A DNA stretch of 58,038 bases, taken from the IMG/VR virus record IMGVR_UViG_3300018428_000023, positions 1 to 58,038 of that record; one strand, given 5' to 3'. Positions 7,012 to 15,775 of the stretch are shown here, in pieces. Position numbers and translations under genes: made by a program. The number at the start of each line of letters is the position of its first letter. The stretch's first letter is position 1. Source of the stretch: a virus. The notes under the pieces are model-generated. The model saw only the letters and a program-made list of their open reading frames with translations, ran no database searches and was not told the DNA's origin.

Positions 7012-7986
7012 ATGTTAAGTAGCAAGAATTTAGTAATAGACATAGCAGATGTCCCAAGTTATTGGGTGTTTCAATATTATCTGGAACTGCCTGAGAAACT
7101 CACAGGACAAGATGTTAAAATCAAATCTATTTTTAATCCAACAGAACGCACACCAAGCTTCTGTATATATGTAGATAAGTCAATACAACAATATAAGTTT
7201 AAAGATTTTTCTACTGGTGTTTCTGGTAGTAAGATTGATGTAGTCCGTAAGTTATTTAATCTCAACTTTACCCAAGCCGTTAATCAAATTATAGAAGACT
7301 ATAATGATTATGTTGGCAACGGTGAGGTTGAATTAATTACACTAAAAGCGGATGCTAAATGGACTCTTGATTATGTTCACACAAGAGAGTGGAACCAACA
7401 AGATGCTGATTTCTGGCTGTCATTTAGAATTGGCAGCTCACTACTCAACGAGTATAATGTAAAACCTATAGAATATTTTACCCTCATAAAAGATCAGGAT
7501 GGTAAAATTGAAAAAGCTAAGTTTAGAAAACCCATGGCATATGGTTACTTTACTAAAGATGGTGCTGTGTATAAGATATACCAGCCTCATGATAGCTTTA
7601 AGTTCTACAATGTAGTGTCCCACTTACAGGGATATGATCAACTTAAGTATGATAAACCATACCTGGCAATCTGCTCTTCATTAAAAGATGCAATGACTCT
7701 AAAGGGTATGGGTTATAACTTAGAGGTTATAGCACCTAACAGTGAGAACACAATGATCAAGCCTTATATGATTAATAATCTAAAAACAAAATATAAGAAG
7801 ATCATTACTTTGTTTGACAATGATGATGCAGGTAGGAATGCCATCCAATCATATGCAAAAGCATATAATATTCAAGGATGTTGCCTTTCTATATGCAAAG
7901 ACATATCAGATGCTATAAGAGAACACGGTTTTGAAACAGTTCATAAGGAACTAAAACCTTTATTACAAAGAACACTAAAATTATAG
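7012..7986 (+). CDS. DNA primase, DnaG/Toprim type
   Basis: 324 residues. The first 110 residues resemble the DnaG N-terminal fold (KIKSIFNPTERTPSFCIYVD, then YKFKDFSTGVSGSKIDVV) but lack zinc-binding Cys/His clusters. The Toprim domain follows: LAICSSLKDAMTLKGMGY (nucleotidyl-transfer Glu position is Ser/Lys-rich), NSENTM, and the metal-binding LFDNDDAGRNAI (Asp269, 271, 272). It synthesises RNA primers for the phage fork together with the DnaB-type helicase. The gene begins only 4 nt after the terminator T-run, so transcription presumably reads through partly or starts within it. Ends with TAG. Confidence 0.85.
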   Translation: MLSSKNLVIDIADVPSYWVFQYYLELPEKLTGQDVKIKSIFNPTERTPSFCIYVDKSIQQYKFKDFSTGVSGSKIDVVRKLFNLNFTQAVNQIIEDYNDYVGNGEVELITLKADAKWTLDYVHTREWNQQDADFWLSFRIGSSLLNEYNVKPIEYFTLIKDQDGKIEKAKFRKPMAYGYFTKDGAVYKIYQPHDSFKFYNVVSHLQGYDQLKYDKPYLAICSSLKDAMTLKGMGYNLEVIAPNSENTMIKPYMINNLKTKYKKIITLFDNDDAGRNAIQSYAKAYNIQGCCLSICKDISDAIREHGFETVHKELKPLLQRTLKL

Positions 7987-7987
7987 T

Positions 7988-8446
7988 ATGAAGTGGTTTA
8001 TACCAGGAAATGTACCCAGCTCAAAGAATGGGCGTAGATGGACAGGGAAGTATTTCATAGCAAGTAAAACTGTTGTGAACTACCGTAAGAATACTAAAGA
8101 GTATTATCAGAAATATACTAAAGAGTTTAGAGATGAACTCAAAAAGTATAAACTTCCAGTCAAGATAGGGTTTACATTTGTTAGGGGTACACGTCATAAG
8201 TTTGACTATATTAATCCTGCACAAACAGTGCAAGATGATATGGTGTCTCACCATTGGATTGATGATGACAATGCTGAAAACATACTGCCAGTATTTTATC
8301 AGTATACATATGACAAAATTAATCCAGGTGTCTACATAGAAATATTGAAAGATAATGAATTAAAAGATGGAAAAGAAACAACAAGACAGACTAAGACAAC
8401 TACTAGCTCTAACAAATCTAAAAGACCTAGGGGTAAAAAACGTTGA
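7988..8446 (+). CDS. RusA-like Holliday junction resolvase
   Basis: 152 residues. The start KWFIPGNVPSSKNGRRW fits the RusA N-terminus (G-x-P-x-x-K-N). The acidic catalytic cluster is in FDYINPAQTVQDDMVSHHWI followed by DDDNAENI, which corresponds to RusA D-x-x-N/D ... D-x-L/M ... I-x-D-D-D. The last strand NPGVYIEIL is typical. The C-terminal 30 residues are basic and disordered. It resolves recombination intermediates as a dimer, consistent with nearby Sak4, SSB and nucleases. Its 3' end overlaps the next gene by 80 nt in another frame. Confidence 0.82.
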   Translation: MKWFIPGNVPSSKNGRRWTGKYFIASKTVVNYRKNTKEYYQKYTKEFRDELKKYKLPVKIGFTFVRGTRHKFDYINPAQTVQDDMVSHHWIDDDNAENILPVFYQYTYDKINPGVYIEILKDNELKDGKETTRQTKTTTSSNKSKRPRGKKR

Positions 8447-8756
8447 CATAAATTTCTCAGGGTCAGGAGACTCAGGAGATATAGATGAAGTAGAGTTCAG
8501 ATCATGGGATGATGCCTACTGTACATCTACAGTTATAGAGCAATTTGCTTTAAAGAGTATTAAAATAGATGAACTATTTGCAGATTTAGCTTGGGATATT
8601 ATATCAGACAAAGTTGATCCAATTGGAGATTGGGTTAACAATGAAGGTGGGTATGGTAGTATTAGAATTGATGTAGAAGAACAAAGATATGACCTTGATT
8701 ATCATCAGCGTACAACTGATGATTATGATTGGTCAGATGAAATTCTATTTATATAA
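8367..8756 (+). CDS. acidic DUF6878-like protein
   Basis: 129 residues, acidic after a basic N-terminal helix (EKKQQDRLRQLLALTNLKDL). The pattern INFSGSGDSGDIDEVEF, then WVNNEGGYGSIRIDVEE, reminds me of the DUF6878 family (GDSG motif, then N-x-G-x-Y-G strand), found in phages and plasmids with unknown role. The start at 8367 overlaps the basic tail of the resolvase, which is acceptable given the dense packing. The end overlaps the next ATG by 1 nt. Family assignment is tentative. Confidence 0.62.
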   Translation: MEKKQQDRLRQLLALTNLKDLGVKNVDINFSGSGDSGDIDEVEFRSWDDAYCTSTVIEQFALKSIKIDELFADLAWDIISDKVDPIGDWVNNEGGYGSIRIDVEEQRYDLDYHQRTTDDYDWSDEILFI

Positions 8757-9103
8757 TGGCACATCCAATAGCTCATGCTAAAAGTTCAGTAAGAAAGTGG
8801 GGTGGAACAGTTGAAGACTATCAACATATTCATGATTGGTTTGATCAAACCAAAGGTTGGATTGGACATAGTATTCATAGAATGTTCCGTCATCACTCTG
8901 AAGGAATCTTTGAAGCAGAAAAAATATTTGGTAAGAGTTTTACTAATTCAGATGGTAGAACTGTATTTACAAGGTATGTTGGAGAACAACATGTAAAAGA
9001 AGATTGCAATGGGTATATCCCTACAGCAAAAGAGTGGTTAGTTCACATGAATAAAGAGAAAAAACCACAGTGGATGACAAAGACTTTAAAAGTAGAAGAT
9101 TAA
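8756..9103 (+). CDS. DUF6915-like conserved phage protein
   Basis: 115 residues. MAHPIAHAKSSVRKWGG, a tract reading IHDWFDQTKGWIGHSIHRMF, RHHSEGIFEAEKIFG, and the ending TRYVGEQHVKEDC with IPTAKEWLVHM match a small, highly conserved protein common in phages and bacteria (as I recall, DUF6915). The several conserved His/Glu/Asp residues could bind a metal, but no activity is known. It starts on the stop of the gene before and is followed after 1 nt by the next gene. Confidence 0.75.
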   Translation: MAHPIAHAKSSVRKWGGTVEDYQHIHDWFDQTKGWIGHSIHRMFRHHSEGIFEAEKIFGKSFTNSDGRTVFTRYVGEQHVKEDCNGYIPTAKEWLVHMNKEKKPQWMTKTLKVED

Positions 9104-9104
9104 A

Positions 9105-9542
9105 ATGGAAGTATTAAACAAAATTCTGCCTAGTGAATACATTTCACTAAAAAAAATGCTTGGTTCTTCAAGTGAAGATCAAAGCATATGTGTTGAAAAC
9201 ATAAAGAATCTAAATCTAGATCCTATTTACATTGTATTTCTTGCAAAGACTGCTTGCTCATTAAACTATAGAGAAGAGTTTTTAAGCAACTTTAAAGATA
9301 TTTTTGAAGAAGAGCCTTGGCTCTCTACAAAAAAGGTTATACGCAGCAGATGGGGCAATGACTCTACTGTATTTGATTTCTCTTGGGAAATGATTCATAG
9401 CATTATAAAGAAGCATTATTCTAATGATTCTTTTGTTATCAGGTTATTTACCACAGAGTTTAATAATCAAGTATCAAATGAGATAATTGCAAATACAACT
9501 TGGAAATTTGTATCAAAGGTTAATTGTGAAATTATATGGTAA
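9105..9542 (+). CDS. hypothetical protein
   Basis: 145 residues, mostly helical, no recognised motif. It begins MEVLNKILPSEYISLKKML and has a central EEEPWLSTKKVIRSRWGNDS stretch and a C-terminal helix pair. It precedes and overlaps (by 7 nt) the metallopeptidase-VWA gene, so it may be translationally coupled to that system and act with it. Codon use and packing look like its neighbours. Function unknown. Confidence 0.6.
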   Translation: MEVLNKILPSEYISLKKMLGSSSEDQSICVENIKNLNLDPIYIVFLAKTACSLNYREEFLSNFKDIFEEEPWLSTKKVIRSRWGNDSTVFDFSWEMIHSIIKKHYSNDSFVIRLFTTEFNNQVSNEIIANTTWKFVSKVNCEIIW

Positions 9543-10699
9543 ACATATCTGACCTGCTTGCTAAGGCAAGTAAGACATTAATACTAGAGGAGCCCTTTTA
9601 CGGGCTCTTTTTAGTTGGTCTAAACAAAACATTTAGAAAAGATATCCCAACAGCCGGTGTGAGCAAACATGGTATTGGAGTACAGCTTGCTGTTAATCCT
9701 GATTTCTTTCAAGCATTGAGTCTTGAGCACAGAATTGGATTGGTTAAGCATGAATTACTCCATATTAGTTTTGGACACTTGACTATCAGGGATTTATATG
9801 CTGATAAAAAACTATTTAATATTGCAGCAGACTTGGAGATTAATCAGTACATAGCTTCTGATTACTTGCCAGAAGGCGGTCTAACATTGAATAGTTTTCC
9901 AGAGCTAAAGCTTCCTGTTAAAGCAGGTACTAAAGAGTACTATGATTTATTACAGCAAGCAAAAGAAGAAGGTACATCTCCATCTCTTGATGATCTATTA
10001 GATCAAATGAATGGTGATAGTCCTTATGATCATATGACTTGGGATGAGTTTGATGAACTATCTGAAGCAGATAAAAAGCTGATTCAGAAGCAAGTAGAAC
10101 ATCAACTTAAAGAAGTTGCAGATCAAACAGAGAAAAGATGCGGCAGTATTCCTGGAGAATTAGCTGATCTTATCTCTAGACTTAGACATGTAGAACCAGC
10201 CAAGTTTGATTGGAAAGGTTATCTCAGACGCTTTGTTGGAAACTCTTCTATCATCTATACTAAGAAGCTTAGAAGAAAATACAACAAGAGATATGTTGAG
10301 AACCCTGGTTTGAAAATTAAGTTTAAGAATCACATTCTTGTTGGTATAGACACATCTGGTTCTGTATCAAGGGATGAGTTAAAGGAATTTATGAATGAAC
10401 TCGTGCATATGCACAAGACCGGACATAAAATTACTGTAGCTCAGTGTGATACAAACTTAAATTCAGTAGAAGAGTTTAACCCAAAGAAGGATTGGGAGAT
10501 CAAAGGTAGAGGTGGTACTAGTTTCCAACCTGTCATTGATCATTTTAATGAAAAGAAGGGGCATTATACTGCCTTGATATATTTAACAGATGGTGAAGCA
10601 TGGAACCCTGAGAACTGTCCAGCTAATACTTTATGGGTATTAAGCAGCAGATCGCAGATGAACAATGAGTTACCCGGAAAAGTAATACAGTTAAACTAA
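9536..10699 (+). CDS. zinc metallopeptidase-VWA protein (DUF2201 type)
   Basis: 387 residues. The N-terminal domain carries HELLHISFGH (His72, Glu73, His76, His81), a zincin HExxHxxxGH motif, after the LILEEPFYGLFLVG stretch typical of DUF2201 N-termini. A long acidic helical linker follows. The C-terminal VWA-like domain starts VGIDTSGSVS (Asp272, Ser274, Ser276), an intact MIDAS, with GRGGTSFQP and YLTDGEA completing it. Such proteins pair with MoxR-type AAA+ ATPases, encoded next. The role is probably chaperone-like remodelling or metal-dependent processing of a partner. A terminator-like hairpin lies inside the first 80 nt of the gene. Confidence 0.88.
   Translation: MVNISDLLAKASKTLILEEPFYGLFLVGLNKTFRKDIPTAGVSKHGIGVQLAVNPDFFQALSLEHRIGLVKHELLHISFGHLTIRDLYADKKLFNIAADLEINQYIASDYLPEGGLTLNSFPELKLPVKAGTKEYYDLLQQAKEEGTSPSLDDLLDQMNGDSPYDHMTWDEFDELSEADKKLIQKQVEHQLKEVADQTEKRCGSIPGELADLISRLRHVEPAKFDWKGYLRRFVGNSSIIYTKKLRRKYNKRYVENPGLKIKFKNHILVGIDTSGSVSRDELKEFMNELVHMHKTGHKITVAQCDTNLNSVEEFNPKKDWEIKGRGGTSFQPVIDHFNEKKGHYTALIYLTDGEAWNPENCPANTLWVLSSRSQMNNELPGKVIQLN
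9590..9612 (+). terminator. intragenic terminator-like hairpin
   Basis: GAGCCC (9590-9595) pairs perfectly with GGGCTC (9602-9607) around a 6-nt loop and is followed by TTTTT. It lies about 55 nt inside the start of the metallopeptidase-VWA gene, in a part that encodes conserved residues. It could attenuate transcription into the MoxR cluster. Confidence 0.6.
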
Positions 10700-10705
10700 A
10701 GAATT

Positions 10706-11971
10706 ATGGCACAAGTAAATTTAAACATTGATGAAGTAAAAGGTTTTGTAAACCATATCATCAACAACAACAGATTCTTGCAAGAGCAAGGTAAACCACC
10801 AGTAGCAATTGAGGTTGTTGGTGAATCAGGTATTGGTAAAACATCTACGGTTGTAGAACTTGCAAAGGATAATAATTTAAACTTTGTTAAGTTAAACTTG
10901 GCTCAGATAGAAGAGCTTGGTGACTTAGTTGGTTTTCCTGTACGTCAATTCCAGATGTATAAGGAGAAAACAATTAAGAAAGTAGATGATCTTAACTATA
11001 CTACAGCACAGAGAAATGCTGCAGCAGGTGATCTTGCTAATATTAGCGGTACCGTGACCAAGAAAGTTGGTCAGTGGGTTGATGAGCTTGCTGTTGCAGA
11101 ATACTTGAAGAATGGTTATAAGATGACAGGTAAGAATAGAATGTCTTACTGTGCACCAGAATGGATTGCTGATAAGAAAGATGGTGGTATTCTATTGCTA
11201 GATGACTGGAATCGTGCTGATGTACGTTTCATTCAGGCAGTTATGGAATTAATTGACCGTCAGACTTACATCTCTTGGACTTTACCTAAAGATTGGCACA
11301 TCATTCTAACATCAAATCCTGATAACGGTGATTATATGGTTAACTCTGTGGATGCTGCACAGAAGACCAGATATATTACCGCCAATCTAAAGTTTGATGT
11401 AAATGTATGGGCACGCTGGGCAGAAGAAGCAGGAATTGATACTCGCTGTATCAACTTTTTGCTTCTCCACCCAGAGCTTGTAACACAAGAGACTAATGCA
11501 AGATCTATTACTACATTCTTTAATGCCATCTCTAGCTTTGATAGCTTTGAAGACAACCTAACCATGATTCAAATGATTGGTGAAGGTTCTGTTGGTGATG
11601 CGTTTGCTAGTATGTTTACCACTTTTATTAATAATAAACTTGATAAGCTTGTGACTCCTAAAGATTTATTGACTCATGAAAATGAATCATACATCTTAGG
11701 TGAGCTTAGAGGTTGTATTGGTAAAGATGATGCATACCGTGCAGACATTGCATCTACTCTTGCAACTCGTTTGGCTAACTTCTCAGTAGTATATTCTAAA
11801 GAAAATACAATTACTCAGAAGCTTACAGATCGTTTGATTGCATTGTGCACTAAAGATTATTTCACTAATGACTTGAAGTATTTAATTGTACGTACAATCT
11901 TCAACGGTAATAAACAGAAGTTTAATAAAATGATGATGAATCCAGAAATCATCAAAATGACAATGAAGTAA
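10706..11971 (+). CDS. MoxR-type AAA+ ATPase
   Basis: 421 residues. Walker A GESGIGKTS (39-47), Walker B GGILLLDDWNRA (near residue 165), sensor 1 HIILTSNPDNGDYM, and an arginine-bearing AQKTRY helix are all present. The order and the N-R-A after Walker B are typical of MoxR/AAA_5 proteins. It follows the metallopeptidase-VWA gene by 6 nt: MoxR ATPases and VWA proteins usually act together to remodel or activate a target protein. The substrate in the phage is unknown. The stop overlaps the next start. Confidence 0.88.
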   Translation: MAQVNLNIDEVKGFVNHIINNNRFLQEQGKPPVAIEVVGESGIGKTSTVVELAKDNNLNFVKLNLAQIEELGDLVGFPVRQFQMYKEKTIKKVDDLNYTTAQRNAAAGDLANISGTVTKKVGQWVDELAVAEYLKNGYKMTGKNRMSYCAPEWIADKKDGGILLLDDWNRADVRFIQAVMELIDRQTYISWTLPKDWHIILTSNPDNGDYMVNSVDAAQKTRYITANLKFDVNVWARWAEEAGIDTRCINFLLLHPELVTQETNARSITTFFNAISSFDSFEDNLTMIQMIGEGSVGDAFASMFTTFINNKLDKLVTPKDLLTHENESYILGELRGCIGKDDAYRADIASTLATRLANFSVVYSKENTITQKLTDRLIALCTKDYFTNDLKYLIVRTIFNGNKQKFNKMMMNPEIIKMTMK

Positions 11972-13014
11972 TGGCAAGTAAATCAGTATATCAAGAATAT
12001 AATACTGATGCACTAGATCACTTTGGATTAGAGACAGCCTCATACTATGGGGTTGTCTCATCCAGTGGTGTAGACACAGTATTGTTTACAGATTCAGAAA
12101 CAACATATGATAAGGTTAAGGATCTTCTTAAAACTAACACCTTAAGTGGTACTAGCTTTAAAAATAAGAAAAAGGCTTTCTTATTACCTAAGAGTCCTGT
12201 ATCTCTAGACAGAGTAAGAGCTGCATGTAAAGAGCATAAAATTACAATAACAAATGATTATGAAGCAGCTGATTTAATTATATCTCATAGTGATTTCTCA
12301 CAAAGATTTGAGCACGGTGAAACTATTAAATCAACAGTAATGATGGGTAAGTTTTGGAACTATCATACTGCAGTTGATAGTGGAGGTCCCTCAAAAAACT
12401 TTGTAGATGAGTATTTTGAAACAACAGGCTATGAAATTTTAATTGATACAAAGTCTGAAGATCATATACGTATATATGGTTGTAGTAATGGTGAATCTTT
12501 ATATGATTCTTGGATGATCACCGGTATGGCTCTTGATTTAGCTTATAAAATAGATTTAGGTGAGCTTGATATTATTGATGTAGATACTGTAGTATCAGAA
12601 TCTGCAAATAAACAAGAGTTAACTGAAGATCTAATGAGAACTTTAATTACTCAGGTTAGTTCATACAATGAAGAAGATCAGTCAATGGCTGCTATGGTTC
12701 TTCCTACAATTGATTATACTAAAAATCATCATTTACTTTGGCAATTTGCTCAGGAGTGTGGTCATAAGATGTATAATTTCAACAGGAACAAAGACGTCCA
12801 ATATTGGTTAAGTGCTTCTAATTTTATGAAGATGCATAATATGAATGCTCAATCTATGATACAATGGCTTGAGAAAAAGGAGTTACTTAGCTCTGAAAAC
12901 TTTAGATATTTAGAACCTATTGTAAGAAAAGAAATCACCATTTACAATAGAGACCTATATGTATTTAAAGTTGAAGTTAAACCGGAGTATAGAAAATATT
13001 TAAAAAAATTATGA
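11971..13014 (+). CDS. hypothetical protein, paralogue A of MoxR cluster
   Basis: 347 residues, no known domain. After an N-terminal region there is a segment FLLPKSPVSLDRVRAACKEH, then KITITNDYEAADLIISHS, that resembles LTLPRMKVDLLKEK, then ANITITRSKDTADYKII in the next gene. A later block (MVLPTIDYTKNHHLLWQFAQ) also aligns with the next gene at a similar distance. The two genes therefore look like a diverged tandem duplication. It is coupled to the MoxR gene by a 1-nt overlap and to its paralogue by ATGA, so it is probably a partner or substrate adaptor of the ATPase-VWA pair. Confidence 0.7.
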   Translation: MASKSVYQEYNTDALDHFGLETASYYGVVSSSGVDTVLFTDSETTYDKVKDLLKTNTLSGTSFKNKKKAFLLPKSPVSLDRVRAACKEHKITITNDYEAADLIISHSDFSQRFEHGETIKSTVMMGKFWNYHTAVDSGGPSKNFVDEYFETTGYEILIDTKSEDHIRIYGCSNGESLYDSWMITGMALDLAYKIDLGELDIIDVDTVVSESANKQELTEDLMRTLITQVSSYNEEDQSMAAMVLPTIDYTKNHHLLWQFAQECGHKMYNFNRNKDVQYWLSASNFMKMHNMNAQSMIQWLEKKELLSSENFRYLEPIVRKEITIYNRDLYVFKVEVKPEYRKYLKKL

Positions 13015-14126
13015 CAAATTCAATTAACGTAAGGCAAATAAGATTAACGGATAATAATGGTCTATATAGTGGTGTTAAAGAAGAAGAAATTAGAGAGTTT
13101 CTCTCTGGTGAAAATTCTAACTCAGGTATTAATCAATTTAATATAATACTACCTGAACCTACACTAGCATCTATAAAAGATAAAAGTTTCTATAGATATC
13201 CAAAGCTTACTTTGCCAAGAATGAAAGTAGATTTGCTAAAAGAAAAAGCAAATATTACTATCACAAGAAGTAAAGATACTGCTGATTATAAAATTATATC
13301 AGAAAGATATCTTAATTCTCTGAGTGATTATAGCTGGTCAAAGCTTTATACAACAGAAAGCATTTTAGAAGAGTTAAATAACAATTCTAATAACTTCACA
13401 CATGATTGTATTACTGAGTTTAAAAGTCTTTTAAATGCGTATCCTGATGATTATTGGGATATAAAACAAGGTTGGTATTATAACAGTGTCTATAGACTTA
13501 CGGATAATTTAGAATGTGCTTATCATAACTATAAGTATATAAAAGAATCAGATGTTTCAACCTTTAATGAAATATTAAATTCAAACAATCTTTTATTAGA
13601 TACTCAGTTAAATACTATTATATATGAAGACATGCATGTTCTTACAAAAGAAGAGTATCTTAATGCAAGAAACATGATTAAATCAGATGATAAGGAAAAT
13701 ACAGCATTGGCATTAGAATTATTGTCTAACTGTAATCTAAATGAATCTTTTGATTATGTTGCTTTGTTATTTTACTTTTATCATGATCATTTAAAAGAAG
13801 CAAGAAATTGGAATAGTATTAATGTAAAAACTTTGAGAAATACTATGTCTGATTTTGTAGCAAATAGTAATGCATCTTATGGTTATTATTATAACAACTT
13901 CTTGCAAAAGTTAATTCATCATGATAAACTGACGGAATTTGCATTTAAAGAAGTTGCTAGATATGCATTTCACAATGTTGTAAAAAGATCATTAGGATTA
14001 TCTGATGAATCTGTATTTACTGTTAATCTTGATGCAATTAAAATCAATCCTAAATACAAAGATAAGATTAAATCAAATCAGGATTTTTTTATAACTGATC
14101 TTGAAAAAGCAGTTGCAAAATTTTAA
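13011..14126 (+). CDS. hypothetical protein, paralogue B of MoxR cluster
   Basis: 371 residues, Asn-, Ser- and Tyr-rich, AT-rich codon use. It shares the KANITITRSKDTADYKIIS block (residues about 80-100) and a later ELLSNCNLNESFDYVALLFY helical block with the preceding protein. The C-terminal half is helical. Last gene of the four-gene MoxR cluster; the following 80 nt contain a strong hairpin. No known domain; role inferred only from association. Confidence 0.68.
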   Translation: MTNSINVRQIRLTDNNGLYSGVKEEEIREFLSGENSNSGINQFNIILPEPTLASIKDKSFYRYPKLTLPRMKVDLLKEKANITITRSKDTADYKIISERYLNSLSDYSWSKLYTTESILEELNNNSNNFTHDCITEFKSLLNAYPDDYWDIKQGWYYNSVYRLTDNLECAYHNYKYIKESDVSTFNEILNSNNLLLDTQLNTIIYEDMHVLTKEEYLNARNMIKSDDKENTALALELLSNCNLNESFDYVALLFYFYHDHLKEARNWNSINVKTLRNTMSDFVANSNASYGYYYNNFLQKLIHHDKLTEFAFKEVARYAFHNVVKRSLGLSDESVFTVNLDAIKINPKYKDKIKSNQDFFITDLEKAVAKF

Positions 14127-14146
14127 GGAGAATTAGCCATAATTGT

Positions 14147-14187
14147 GGGGGATTCTTGATTCGCGTATTGCAAATTGAGATCCCCCC
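14147..14187 (+). terminator. GC-rich hairpin closing the MoxR cluster
   Basis: GGGGGAT (14147-14153) pairs with ATCCCCC (14180-14186); an inner TCTTGAT/ATTGAGA-type stem with wobble pairs extends it. The following sequence is CTCCTTATTTAAT, a weak U-tract. A terminator is the simplest reading; it could also be a 5' structure for the nuclease gene at 14210. Confidence 0.6.
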
Positions 14188-14209
14188 TCCTTATTTAATG
14201 TATTAATAA

Positions 14210-15187
14210 ATGGACAAAAACGCACTAGATAGTTTTTATAATGAAACATTTCAGTTTAGTTACTCATCACTAAACAAGTTATTGTTTTCACCATCCTTGT
14301 TTTACAAGGACTATATATTGAAAGATAGAGAACTAAAGACAGACAAATATCTTATAGAAGGTAAGCTTGTACACTGTTTAGTATTTGAACCAGAGAATCT
14401 AAAAGAAAAGTTTAAGATTGTCCCCGATAAAACACCAACTGATAGCGTAAGAAAAATTCTACACAAAGTTCATGATAAAGATAAGAGTGTAGATATTATG
14501 ACTGCAGATGATCTTATACTTGAAACTCTTCGTGAAGAAAATTTATATCAGACATTAAAAGAAGACTCTGCTAGGCTTGCAAAGATTCAAACAGAAGAAT
14601 CTAAAATCTACTGGAAGTTCATTGCAAACCCAATGGTTGATGTAATAGATCAGGATACCCTGGCTAAGTGTACAGACTATGCAGAAATAATCAAAGCTAA
14701 TACAGATGTAATGGCTTTATTTAGTTCTACCTCCACTGATTTTGATCTTGATCCTGTTCAAACATATGCAGAGAAGCCTCTTAATTGTGAGCTTAAGGAT
14801 AAACCATTTGGTTTGAAAGGCATCATTGACTTCTATAAAGTAGATGATGATGAAGAGTTGGTCACAATTTGTGATCTCAAGACAACCAGCAAATCAATAT
14901 CTGACTTTAAAGAAACAGTGGAGTTCTATAATTACTGGTTGCAAGCGGCAATATATTGTAAACTAGTTTTTGAAAATCTTGATGAGTCACAACAGGATTA
15001 CAATTTTATTTATAAATTTGTAGTGATTGATAATTACAAGCAGGTCTATGTCTTTGATGTATCACCTGAAACTTTATCAATGTGGACGCAAGGTTTAGAA
15101 GAAACATTAAAGGTTGCAGACTATCATTACACTCAGAGAGATTTTTCCTTGCCCTATGAATTTTTAGTAGAAAAGGTTATCTTATAA
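14210..15187 (+). CDS. PD-(D/E)XK nuclease, exonuclease VIII/RecB type
   Basis: 325 residues. The start SYSSLNKLLFSPSLFYKDYI and EGKLVHCLVFEP match the helical entry of RecB-like/DUF3799 phage exonucleases. Catalytic core: GLKGIIDFYKVDDDEELVTI, then CDLKTTSK, giving Asp in GIIDF and Asp-x-Lys in CDLKT; then the Q-A-A-I-Y motif (NYWLQAAIYCKLV). It probably degrades or processes double-stranded DNA ends for recombination with the Sak4-like protein. Complete length. It stands after a hairpin and before unknown genes and polymerase. Confidence 0.85.
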   Translation: MDKNALDSFYNETFQFSYSSLNKLLFSPSLFYKDYILKDRELKTDKYLIEGKLVHCLVFEPENLKEKFKIVPDKTPTDSVRKILHKVHDKDKSVDIMTADDLILETLREENLYQTLKEDSARLAKIQTEESKIYWKFIANPMVDVIDQDTLAKCTDYAEIIKANTDVMALFSSTSTDFDLDPVQTYAEKPLNCELKDKPFGLKGIIDFYKVDDDEELVTICDLKTTSKSISDFKETVEFYNYWLQAAIYCKLVFENLDESQQDYNFIYKFVVIDNYKQVYVFDVSPETLSMWTQGLEETLKVADYHYTQRDFSLPYEFLVEKVIL

Positions 15188-15188
15188 T

Positions 15189-15770
15189 ATGATGGGTGTA
15201 TACACACAATATTTTCAAAAGAGTAAAGTATTTCTTTATCCGCTTTTAAAGCTGAAAAAAGGAATAGCTTTTGTCCCAGAACAAACATACATTGCCTGGG
15301 ACAAACTTTACTCTCCTGATGATATGAAATTAATGTGTTTATACAATGCAGAATCATCAACAAAATACTTAAGCTTTGAAACAAGATATCTTAAATCACA
15401 CCCACTTTTAGAAGCATACTTTCAAATAGATGAGAATAAGCATGTATATGTATTTGATATGTCAGAATATAAGTATGATCATAAAGCTTTTGTAAAGGGT
15501 AAGTATTCTAAATTTAGTTTACGTTCTAAAGATATAATTAAAGAATTCTTTGGAACTGTAGGAAATATATCAGACTATGTAGTTAGTTTCCTACGCCCTG
15601 ATGAATATCATGAATTATACGCAGATGCTTTAGGTGTTGATCTTGATCTCATAAAAAATGTTTATGAGTTATGTTCACCACCAGACCTTGAGAAAGAAAC
15701 AATTTTTGAGAATATTCCACAGGAGATTGAAATTTTTGGAAACAATTCAATATCTTTGGATAAATTTTAA
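15189..15770 (+). CDS. hypothetical protein between nuclease and polymerase
   Basis: 193 residues; start at 15189 (ATGATG; 15192 is equally possible), 1 nt after the nuclease stop. Beta-rich first half (FVPEQTYIAWDKLYSPDDMK, then HVYVFDMSEYKYD) and helical second half. No domain recognised. Close spacing on both sides suggests co-expression with nuclease and DNA polymerase. Confidence 0.62.
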   Translation: MMGVYTQYFQKSKVFLYPLLKLKKGIAFVPEQTYIAWDKLYSPDDMKLMCLYNAESSTKYLSFETRYLKSHPLLEAYFQIDENKHVYVFDMSEYKYDHKAFVKGKYSKFSLRSKDIIKEFFGTVGNISDYVVSFLRPDEYHELYADALGVDLDLIKNVYELCSPPDLEKETIFENIPQEIEIFGNNSISLDKF

Positions 15771-15775
15771 AACCA

